DNA of 20,927 bases from Verrucomicrobiia bacterium (GTDB lineage: Bacteria > Verrucomicrobiota > Verrucomicrobiia > Verrucomicrobiales > Akkermansiaceae). Positions 15,363 to 20,927 of the stretch are shown piece after piece (position 1 is the first letter of the stretch; each line of letters opens with the position of its first letter). The position numbers were made by a program, and so were the translations under genes. The notes below the pieces were generated by a model that was not told where the DNA came from, did no database searches, and was given only the letters and a program-made list of their open reading frames with translations. Location: assembly GCA_947460915.1 (NCBI GenBank), contig CANHKJ010000020.1:1-20927 (forward strand), written 5' to 3'.

Positions 15363-16361
15363 ATGAAACGTTGGTTAAAACGACTCTTCTACTGCCTAGC
15401 TGCCGTTTTTCTGACCATCACCATCGGCATCGCTTGGATCGGATCAAAACAAACACTCTCACCCAAGCGACGCAGCATTGAAAACTATCATCGAGTGATC
15501 CTCGATGAGCCTGCGCACTATGGTCTGAATATTTCCTCATTTACCGCCCGTGATGGTACCCCCTGCATGGTTTGTGAACCCGTTGCGCCCGAATCTGTTG
15601 ATCCGACCATCGCCCATAAGTCACGTGTTCTGCGCCATGAACTCGCATTGCGCAATGCACCACTCGGCCCCTGGGGACAGATTCGTGGCACCATTTTCAT
15701 GCTCCACGGACATCGCGGCTGCAAAGAAGATCATTTACCCATTTGCGAACGATTCTGCGCCGCAGGCTTCCGTTGCCTTCTTATTGATATTCCTGGCCAC
15801 GGCCAAAGCCCTCAGCCTTACGCTACTTTCGGTTATCGCGAGTCCGAAATGATCGCCGCCATCTGGCAAGAATACCAAGACAATTATGGACTAAGCAACT
15901 CGCCGCTTTTTCTGTTCGGCTACTCTCAAGGCGGTGCCATCTCATTGCTCACTGCGGCCAAACACCCCGAAGAAATCCGCGCCATTGCAAGCATCAGCGC
16001 CTTCTCATCACTCGAAAATCCGATCGCGGCCTCAGCCAAACATTTGCCTCCCGTCATTCGCCACCTGACCCCACTTACCACCAGAGCTTGTGCATTGGGC
16101 ATTTACTTGCGCGTGGGATTTTTCCCCTCCGCCGTTCAGCCATCGCGCGCTGCCAGTATGATACGCTGCCCCGTTTTTCTCAGCCACGGCCTCGATGACT
16201 CCTTCGTCCCCGCCGACCAAGCTCAACAGATTTATGATACCATCCCAGGCCATCAAAAAAAACTCAAGCTCATCCCCGCAGCGAAACATCACAATACGCT
16301 ATCCACCGGATCAACCGCACTCTACGCCGATATCTGTGAGCATTTTCTGCATGCTCTTTAG
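15363..16361 (+). CDS. Membrane-anchored alpha/beta hydrolase
   Basis: A serine hydrolase of the alpha/beta fold, probably a lipase, esterase or peptidase at the inner membrane facing the periplasm. From ATG 15363 it has 332 residues. A basic N-terminus and a hydrophobic helix (about 7-26) form a signal anchor. The fold motifs include FMLHGHRG (oxyanion-hole region) and DIPGHGQS. The nucleophile elbow GYSQGG contains Ser188, the acid is in SHGLDDSFVP (Asp278 or Asp279), and the base is in AAKHHNTL (His309 or His310). The catalytic triad therefore looks complete. An alternative GTG start at 15351 adds four residues and overlaps the previous stop. The substrate is unknown; BAAT/YfhR-like and lysophospholipase-like hydrolases share this layout. 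Confidence 0.88.
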   Translation: MKRWLKRLFYCLAAVFLTITIGIAWIGSKQTLSPKRRSIENYHRVILDEPAHYGLNISSFTARDGTPCMVCEPVAPESVDPTIAHKSRVLRHELALRNAPLGPWGQIRGTIFMLHGHRGCKEDHLPICERFCAAGFRCLLIDIPGHGQSPQPYATFGYRESEMIAAIWQEYQDNYGLSNSPLFLFGYSQGGAISLLTAAKHPEEIRAIASISAFSSLENPIAASAKHLPPVIRHLTPLTTRACALGIYLRVGFFPSAVQPSRAASMIRCPVFLSHGLDDSFVPADQAQQIYDTIPGHQKKLKLIPAAKHHNTLSTGSTALYADICEHFLHAL

Positions 16362-16433
16362 TTGTTAGGATTTTTTTTCATTTCTCGACCTAACATCTTT
16401 ACGCATTCTGCAAAAAGGTGTAACACTCCTCCC

Positions 16434-16844
16434 ATGCAAGCCCTGCCTTACGAGCACGCCATCGAGGCCATTGTGAAACGTGATCCACGCTTCCATCCCC
16501 AAGCTTACATTTTCCTCAAAGAAGCTCTCGATTTTACCCTCAAAAAAATCTCCGAGGAAAACAACGGCAATGCGCGCCACGTTACCGGTGGCGAACTTCT
16601 ATTAGGATTTCGCGATCTAGCTCTCGATCAATTCGGCCCGATGGCATCCACGCTCCTCCGTGAGTGGGGCCTCAGCCAATGCTCTGATGTCGGCGATATG
16701 GTATTTTTGCTCATCGAGGAACAAGTCTTCGGCAAGCAAGACTCCGATACCAAAGAGGACTTCAGCGATGTTTACTCATTCCACGAGGCTTTCGTAACAC
16801 CATACCAGCCGAAGGTGATGACGACTTTGTCGAACAAGGCATGA
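16434..16844 (+). CDS. Minf_1886 family protein (uncharacterised)
   Basis: A 136-residue soluble protein that I recognise as the Minf_1886 family, named after a Methylacidiphilum infernorum gene and found mainly in Verrucomicrobiota and Planctomycetota. Visible features are YEHAIEAIVKRDPRFHPQAY at the N-terminus, HVTGGELLLGFRDLALDQFG in the middle, and an acidic stretch (DSDTKEDFSDVYSF) near the C-terminus. No catalytic motif is apparent and the function is unknown. ATG 16434 is chosen because the conserved sequence begins there; a frame from 16362 would add a poorly conserved leader. It lies 72 nt after the hydrolase and 9 nt before holB, so a link with DNA replication is possible from position but unproven. 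Confidence 0.85.
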   Translation: MQALPYEHAIEAIVKRDPRFHPQAYIFLKEALDFTLKKISEENNGNARHVTGGELLLGFRDLALDQFGPMASTLLREWGLSQCSDVGDMVFLLIEEQVFGKQDSDTKEDFSDVYSFHEAFVTPYQPKVMTTLSNKA

Positions 16845-16853
16845 TCTACCCTC

Positions 16854-17861
16854 ATGGCGTTCTTACCCGATAAAGCCTACGAGCACATTGCCAATGCCCA
16901 TCAGCACGGTCGATTGGCCCATGCCATTCTCATCTCTGGCCCGAGCGGCTGTGGCAAGGAACTATTGACTGCAAAAATCGCCTGGCTCGTCCAAGGCAAA
17001 GCCGGCGGTGGCATGGATCTTTTTGGAGAACCCGTCGTTCATGAAGCTCCTCCGCTAAATGAACAAGAATGTGATGCCGTACAAATCATTCGACCCGAGA
17101 AACTCTCACGCATCATCAATGTCGACCGCATGCGCGAGGTCGAGCAACGCCTCCACATGGCCAGCTCGCACGGTGCATGGAAAATCGTCGCCATCATGAA
17201 CTGTGATCGCATGAATGTGCAGGCACAAAACGCCTTTCTCAAAACGCTGGAAGAACCACCGAAAAACACCTTGCTGCTGCTTGTGACCGCACAACCACAA
17301 GCGCTCTTGCCCACCATCCTTTCGCGCTGCGTACAGCTGCCACTTATGGGTAAGACCGACTACCGCGCGCACGGTGGCGATGAACTCATCCAAACGCTCA
17401 ATCGCGTCGCCTCAAAAAGTTTCGGCACACCTTGGGGAGCGCTCACCATCAAAGGGGTATTCTCGGAAGTGCTCGATCGACGCAAAGCTGAGATCGAGAA
17501 CGAAGAAGACATCCTTTATTCCACCGAGAAAAAACAATACGCCCAGAGCACCGATGGCAAATGGCTCAAGGAACGCGAAGACTTTCACAAAGCCGCCGCT
17601 CGCTCCGCCTATCTTGCCGAGCGCGCGCGCTTCTTTGACATCCTCATGGCCTGGATGGCTGATGCTCTGCGCTGCCAAGCCGGAGCCCATTGTGAGGACT
17701 TCCCCGAGGTTTCCGCTTTGATCGAATCCTTCAGTAAAACCGAGAGCGCATTTTCCCTACTGAAGCGTGTTGAGGCACTCGAAGACCTGCGCTCGTCCCT
17801 TGAGACGAACGCCAGCGAACAACTCGCTATCGAGTCAGGCTTTCTGAAAGCCTTCGGTTAA
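16854..17861 (+). CDS. holB: DNA polymerase III clamp-loader subunit delta'
   Basis: It is part of the clamp loader that opens and loads the sliding clamp on primed DNA. The 335-residue AAA+ protein has HAILISGPSGCGKE (23-36), in which the Walker A Ser/Thr is replaced by Glu36. The conserved NAFLKTLEEPP (126-136) and the SRC motif (157-159) supply the trans-acting arginine. These are typical of delta'/tau subunits. The stretch from about 48 to 75 has no four-cysteine zinc module, which bacterial delta' and tau usually carry there. With the altered P-loop this suggests a non-ATPase delta'-type subunit. The C-terminal domain (about 220-335) is variable. The gene is 9 nt after the Minf_1886 gene and converges on the pseudopilin gene. 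Confidence 0.9.
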   Translation: MAFLPDKAYEHIANAHQHGRLAHAILISGPSGCGKELLTAKIAWLVQGKAGGGMDLFGEPVVHEAPPLNEQECDAVQIIRPEKLSRIINVDRMREVEQRLHMASSHGAWKIVAIMNCDRMNVQAQNAFLKTLEEPPKNTLLLLVTAQPQALLPTILSRCVQLPLMGKTDYRAHGGDELIQTLNRVASKSFGTPWGALTIKGVFSEVLDRRKAEIENEEDILYSTEKKQYAQSTDGKWLKEREDFHKAAARSAYLAERARFFDILMAWMADALRCQAGAHCEDFPEVSALIESFSKTESAFSLLKRVEALEDLRSSLETNASEQLAIESGFLKAFG

Positions 17862-17896
17862 GGGGAATTACGTTCGGCGGAGTCGAATCCCCTTTT
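17860..17896. terminator. Inverted repeat between convergent holB and pseudopilin genes
   Basis: AAGGGGA (17860-17866) and TCCCCTT (17888-17894) form a 7-bp stem around a 21-nt loop. The left arm overlaps the holB stop codon and the right arm touches the pseudopilin stop at 17895. Only two more T follow the stem on the plus strand, so any termination would be weak; its place between convergent genes supports a shared terminator. Confidence 0.4.
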
Positions 17897-18575
17897 ACCA
17901 AGAAATCACATCATCGGACTTGCGCAGCAGATTTTCCTGCAACATAGCTCCACGGGTTCCGAGAACGCCATCTTTGCCGTAGGACCAAACCGCGAATGAT
18001 TCTTCGCGAGGTCCAGAATCAGGATATACGGCCAAACCATCAGTGTACAGCCATTTATCCTTCAATCCCTCACTTTTTTCCTCGATGAAAGGTGGCACAT
18101 TAATCGCAATCATGATCGTGCGCTCCCAAGGATCAAACAATTGACCTTCCTGCTCATCTTGAGGATTGTCATAGACGCCATTGTTTTTCTTCGGCGTGCG
18201 CGCAAAGGAAGCATACTCATTCAACGTCGGATTCGCAAATCGCGTTTGCAATTCACCGCCATCATAAGAAAAGCTTTTGTCAACACCCTCTAACACCGCC
18301 ACGAGGTAATCGTTCGGGAAAAGATTCAAATAATCACCGCAAACATAATCCTGCTCCGATCCCTCTTTTCGCGTTTCGGGCACAGGCGGCATATTGCGAT
18401 CCACGATGAAGGCTGATAAGCCATTCGTAACATCACGCATCGTGTTCATGCAGGCGGTCTGACTTGCTTTCATGCTTGCGCGCTTGATGCCAGCAAAAAT
18501 CAAAGTGGCCAGCGCCATAATGATAGCGACGACGACCAATAGCTCAACGAGTGTAAATCCTTTGCGATGTTTCAT
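17895..18575 (-). CDS. Type IV pilin-like / type II secretion pseudopilin
   Basis: The 226-residue protein begins with MKHRKG, a prepilin peptidase site, followed by FTLVELLVVVAIIMALATLIF. Cleavage after Gly6 would leave N-terminal Phe with Glu at mature position 5. The rest is a globular C-terminal domain with GEL and YGKDG-like segments. This architecture is typical of the GspG/H-like pseudopilins that are numerous in Verrucomicrobiota and Planctomycetota and often lie alone, away from a secretion gene cluster. It would enter the inner membrane and assemble into a short pilus, possibly for type II secretion. No prepilin peptidase or Gsp ATPase is in this window. It has a candidate promoter immediately upstream. 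Confidence 0.9.
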   Translation of the reverse strand: MKHRKGFTLVELLVVVAIIMALATLIFAGIKRASMKASQTACMNTMRDVTNGLSAFIVDRNMPPVPETRKEGSEQDYVCGDYLNLFPNDYLVAVLEGVDKSFSYDGGELQTRFANPTLNEYASFARTPKKNNGVYDNPQDEQEGQLFDPWERTIMIAINVPPFIEEKSEGLKDKWLYTDGLAVYPDSGPREESFAVWSYGKDGVLGTRGAMLQENLLRKSDDVISW

Positions 18576-18587
18576 GGTGTTTTTTAC

Positions 18588-18617
18588 AGTATAGGTTTGT
18601 GCGCATCAACCTGCCAA
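18588..18617 (-). promoter_or_regulatory. Candidate promoter of the pseudopilin gene
   Basis: On the minus strand TTGGCA (18612-18617) and TATACT (18588-18593) are separated by 18 bp. The -10 hexamer lies only 12 nt before the ATG at 18575, so the transcript would have a leader of about 5 nt. Similarly short leaders are implied at hsdM. Confidence 0.5.
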
Positions 18618-18791
18618 ATCGCCCACATACTGTCCAGCGCAGAATCGACGAAAATTTCCGACCCTCTATGTTGCCTATGTTTTACAGCAGAATCCGCTTC
18701 ACTCGGCAGATCGAAAATCCCCAACAACTGTCGCACTCGCTTTCTTGCGCTTGCTCCAGATGACCTACGCTAGCTGGTCGATCAACAAACC

Positions 18792-18899
18792 ATGCAGAAC
18801 ACCAATACGAACCAATCCCCCCTCACCTTTGCAAACAATCATTCCATGATCCGCTTCGCATTCCAGCCACGCATGGTGCGCGAAAAAGGCAAATGGTGA
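18792..18899 (+). CDS. Candidate small protein, 35 residues
   Basis: An ATG at 18792 opens a 35-codon frame ending in TGA (18897-18899), preceded by an in-frame TAG. The predicted peptide has a polar Asn/Gln-rich start (MQNTNTNQSP) and a basic, aromatic end (FAFQPRMVREKGKW). The start context ACC-ATG matches the C-before-ATG pattern of the other genes here. Third codon positions are mostly G or C, and the DNA becomes AT-rich right after the stop. I do not recognise the peptide. It may be chance, since the frame is short and no upstream promoter is visible. Confidence 0.35.
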   Translation: MQNTNTNQSPLTFANNHSMIRFAFQPRMVREKGKW

Positions 18900-18918
18900 C
18901 TGATCAATCAACCCGACT

Positions 18919-18941
18919 AGAATATTTTTTAAAAAAATTCT
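18919..18941. repeat. AT-rich near-palindrome downstream of the candidate small ORF
   Basis: AGAAT and ATTCT arms enclose a T-run and an A-run, giving a 23-bp palindrome with a single mismatched pair. It lies 20 bp after the small ORF. It could act as a weak terminator or a protein-binding site; neither is shown. Confidence 0.45.
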
Positions 18942-19181
18942 TCATTAACTCACACATCCGCCTCAACCTTCAAATGATGCAAATAATCAAGCAATCATGA
19001 GCATTTAGCAGACTTTCAACTCGATAATCTGGACATCTGGGGTGTCATCAAAATTGAGAAAATAAGATAATTTTAAAATTTAGACTTGATTACTTTCCAG
19101 TTTTTCTGCTTACTTCGCCCGTCCCGGCGGAACAGCCTACGTCCCAATTATGGTCGTTCCGTCACCAAATAACAATCAGCC

Positions 19182-19643
19182 ATGAAAAACATTCACTCGA
19201 TGAATTCGGGCCCTGCTGTACAGGCAGAGGCAGACCGCCTTGCAGACTTCGTGCTCTTCACGCAACGCAGCTGTATCCTTAACCTCTCCGGAGAACTAAG
19301 CAAAGGAAATGTTTCGTTTCCCCAGTTCTTCCTGATGGCTTACCTTTCAAGCGAAGAATATTTGACAATGTCAGATATCGCCAAAAAAATGGGTCACTCA
19401 ACCGCAGCCGCTACTGGTCTGGTCGATCGCCTCGAAAAACTCGCCTACGTGGAGCGCATCCATGCAGCCGAAGATCGCCGCAAGATCATGGTTCGCATCA
19501 CGCAAAAAGGCGTAGAGCTCGTATCACGCATGCGTCGTGAAATCGCTTCCGACCTTGCCGATATGCTCTCCAACATGGACCAAGAAGAAGCTGATACCGT
19601 GGACGCTACCCGCCGCGCTATGAGCTGCATTCCACAGAGCTAA
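19182..19643 (+). CDS. MarR-family transcriptional regulator
   Basis: The 153-residue protein has a MarR winged-helix domain. Helix 1 lies near residues 18-35. The helix-turn-helix is LTMSDIAKKMGHSTAAATGLVDRLEKLAYV (about 61-90), and the wing contains the family signature AAEDRRKIMVRITQKG (96-111). A C-terminal dimerisation helix follows. It would be a dimeric repressor or activator responding to small ligands or stress; the ligand is unknown. It stands alone: a strong terminator follows, and the upstream region is long and AT-rich, with inverted repeats that could be an autoregulatory operator. A few downstream ATG codons exist (MNSGP at residue 7), but the first ATG is consistent with the local start context. 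Confidence 0.9.
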   Translation: MKNIHSMNSGPAVQAEADRLADFVLFTQRSCILNLSGELSKGNVSFPQFFLMAYLSSEEYLTMSDIAKKMGHSTAAATGLVDRLEKLAYVERIHAAEDRRKIMVRITQKGVELVSRMRREIASDLADMLSNMDQEEADTVDATRRAMSCIPQS

Positions 19644-19693
19644 GAAAAAAAGTTTTTCTTAAGTGGCGTTTGTTGCTTGGAAAATCCCCATAG

Positions 19694-19730
19694 CCTCCGT
19701 TACGGTGTCCCCGCCACGGAGGTTTTTTCT
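19694..19730 (+). terminator. Intrinsic terminator after marR
   Basis: CCTCCGT (19694-19700) and ACGGAGG (19716-19722) form a perfect 7-bp GC-rich stem with a 15-nt loop, directly followed by six T (19723-19728). A weaker A/T-only inverted repeat (AAGAAAAA/TTTTTCTT) sits next to the marR stop. Together they end the marR transcript before the laccase-domain gene. Confidence 0.85.
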
Positions 19731-19779
19731 TTCCCCTACTCTCATCATTTTTCCTGAGCCATTATCACGACGATTTTCC

Positions 19780-20454
19780 ATGTCCCCTGATTATCTTCAA
19801 TCGCTGCTCAACATCCCAGGCATCCGCGCCGATTTCATCAAGCGGCTCCCCGGAATCCCTGTCGACACCAATCGGGATCAGGCGATGATTCACCTCCGCG
19901 AAAGTCACAGCCAAGCCGTGCAAACCCTCGGTTTCTCTGAAAATCAATGGTGGAGAGCCGAACAAGTTCACGGCAATCGAGTAGCCATCGCCGGTGAAGC
20001 TGCGACCATCGTGGCCGCCGATGGACTACCGGTTGTGCCCGATGTCGATGGACTCATCGCTCGCACTCCTGGTCTCTTACTAGCGATATACGTTGCTGAC
20101 TGCGGAGCAATCTGGCTCGCCGATCGGAAAAATGGCGCTTACGGTCTTCTGCACTCGGGCAAAAAAGGCACTGAAGGCAACATTCTCGGTCAGGCCGTCG
20201 CTTTGATGCAATCGGAGTTCGGCTCGCAGCCCTCAGACATCATCGGTGTGCTTGGCCCCTGCATTCGCCCGCCGCATTACGAAGTGGACTTTGCCGCCAC
20301 CATTCGCGAGCAAGCCAAAGGCGCAGGACTCGGCGCTTTTCACGATTGTGAAACTTGTACCGCATCAGACTTGTCGAACTACTACAGCTATCGTAAAGAA
20401 CTCGGCCACACCGGCCGGATGATGGCACTAATCGGAAAACTACCACACTCATGA
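19780..20454 (+). CDS. pgeF: YfiH/PgeF-family (laccase domain) protein
   Basis: This is the family of peptidoglycan-editing/purine nucleoside phosphorylase-like enzymes with the multicopper-oxidase-like (DUF152) fold, probably cytosolic. From ATG 19780 it has 224 residues. The metal and active-site residues are in place: His64 in QVHGN, Cys108 in VADCG and His125 in LLHSG. GPCIRPPHYEVD (159-170) is also characteristic. The usual HAGWRG around the second histidine reads HSGKKG here. An in-frame GTG at 19663 would extend the protein through the marR terminator, so 19780 is preferred. ispE begins inside its stop (ATGA), suggesting translational coupling. Whether this copy edits peptidoglycan or acts on nucleosides cannot be told from sequence. 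Confidence 0.88.
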   Translation: MSPDYLQSLLNIPGIRADFIKRLPGIPVDTNRDQAMIHLRESHSQAVQTLGFSENQWWRAEQVHGNRVAIAGEAATIVAADGLPVVPDVDGLIARTPGLLLAIYVADCGAIWLADRKNGAYGLLHSGKKGTEGNILGQAVALMQSEFGSQPSDIIGVLGPCIRPPHYEVDFAATIREQAKGAGLGAFHDCETCTASDLSNYYSYRKELGHTGRMMALIGKLPHS

Positions 20455-20927
20455 GCGAAAAAACGATCTCCTTACAAGCCCCCGCCAAAATCAATCTCTC
20501 GCTACGCGTTCTCGGTAAGCGCGATGACGGCTATCACGACATCGATACGCTCATGACCCGAGTCCCCGGACTCTATGACGTGATCACGCTCACCGAGGCG
20601 AAAAGTTTTTCCTTTATCTGCGAGACTCCAGGCGTCCCCACCGACGATACCAATCTCGTCGTCAAAGCAACCAAGATTTTCGAAAAACTCTCCAAGAAAA
20701 AATGCAAAGCTACCGTGACTTTGGAAAAAAACATTCCGCACGGAGCAGGTCTCGGCGGCGGTAGCAGCGATGCCGCAAGCACTCTACTTGCATGGAATCA
20801 GTGGCACAACGAAGTGCTCAGCCACGAAAAACTCCTCGAAGCTGCAGCCTCGATCGGCAGTGATGTGCCATTTTTCCTCGGTTCCTCGACAGCGCGCTGC
20901 ACAGGTCGTGGTGAAATCCTCACGACC
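20451..20927 (+). CDS. ispE: 4-diphosphocytidyl-2-C-methyl-D-erythritol kinase, N-terminal part (runs off right edge)
   Basis: It phosphorylates CDP-methylerythritol with ATP in the non-mevalonate (MEP) route to isoprenoid precursors. The first 159 codons are open to the window end. The N-terminus APAKINLSLRVLGKRDDGYH (about 10-29) is the IspE signature, with the substrate-binding lysine and aspartate-tyrosine region. The GHMP-kinase ATP loop is PHGAGLGGGSSDAAS near residues 96-110. SDVPFFL (about 139-145) follows, as in other IspE proteins. The start ATG at 20451 overlaps the preceding gene's TGA. The GHMP C-terminal domain is outside the window. The presence of the MEP pathway is normal for this kind of bacterium. 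Confidence 0.93.
   Translation, partial: MSEKTISLQAPAKINLSLRVLGKRDDGYHDIDTLMTRVPGLYDVITLTEAKSFSFICETPGVPTDDTNLVVKATKIFEKLSKKKCKATVTLEKNIPHGAGLGGGSSDAASTLLAWNQWHNEVLSHEKLLEAAASIGSDVPFFLGSSTARCTGRGEILTT

Larger units (their letters stand above)
18576..19181. other. 606-bp intergenic region between divergent pseudopilin and marR genes
   Basis: Left part: the pseudopilin promoter (18588-18617). Middle: the candidate small ORF at 18792-18899. Right part (18900-19100): strongly AT-rich, with a near-palindrome at 18919-18941 and a perfect 12-bp AATTTTAAAATT at 19069-19080, which could be an upstream element of the marR promoter. A 6-bp inverted repeat CGGAAC/GTTCCG (19128-19133 and 19156-19161) sits close to the marR start. 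No RNA gene is recognised. Confidence 0.55.

Noticed and set aside
17860..17900. tRNA 3' end (GTCGAATCCCC followed by ACCA)
   Set aside because: The apparent T-arm does not pair properly and no acceptor, D or anticodon arms can be built; it overlaps the holB stop and the inverted repeat.
18792..18899. KxxxW-type cyclic peptide precursor (C-terminal KGKW)
   Set aside because: No radical SAM enzyme or transporter gene is nearby and the lysine-tryptophan spacing does not clearly match the known precursor motif.

Overview
The window looks like a chromosomal segment of a member of the Verrucomicrobiota, probably Verrucomicrobiales. This is inferred from a Minf_1886-family protein beside holB, a free-standing pseudopilin, a secreted S1-type sulfatase, an ExbB/ExbD/TPR operon, and a topoisomerase subunit A starting with the FLDYASYVILERAVP type of N-terminus. 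None of the recognisable genes has a clear Shine-Dalgarno sequence, and most have C immediately before the start codon.

Layout. 1-99 (minus) is the first 33 codons of a topoisomerase IV/gyrase A-like gene that runs off the left edge. 100-565 is non-coding and carries an exact 74-bp-period tandem array with two hairpins per unit. 566-6980 (minus) is a type I restriction-modification locus, transcribed hsdR, DUF3800 gene, hsdM, hsdS. The DUF3800 gene is tightly linked to hsdR. A separate promoter candidate and a hairpin precede hsdM. 6981-7867 has no convincing gene but holds a hairpin and five copies of a second palindromic repeat (core GTAGGATGCATCCTAC). The restriction locus is therefore bracketed by two different palindromic repeat arrays and lies between ordinary chromosomal genes, which suggests an acquired defence cassette.

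7868-11018 (minus) has a secreted sulfatase and uvrC. From 11145 to 17861 (plus) seven genes run with short gaps or an overlap: exbB-like, exbD-like, a periplasmic TPR protein, a two-TM protein with two CxxC pairs, a membrane-anchored alpha/beta hydrolase, a Minf_1886 protein and holB. The first three probably form an energised envelope complex. A convergent pseudopilin gene (minus) ends against holB with an inverted repeat between them.

18576-19181 is a 600-bp spacer with one candidate 35-codon ORF and AT-rich palindromes. It is followed by a MarR regulator (plus), a strong intrinsic terminator, a YfiH/PgeF laccase-domain gene, and ispE, which overlaps the laccase gene by 4 nt and runs off the right edge.

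The best candidates for something not already described are the two palindromic repeat families around the restriction locus, the DUF3800 gene within it, the apparently Shine-Dalgarno-free initiation signal and the small ORF. No wholly new multi-gene system is proven by the sequence alone.
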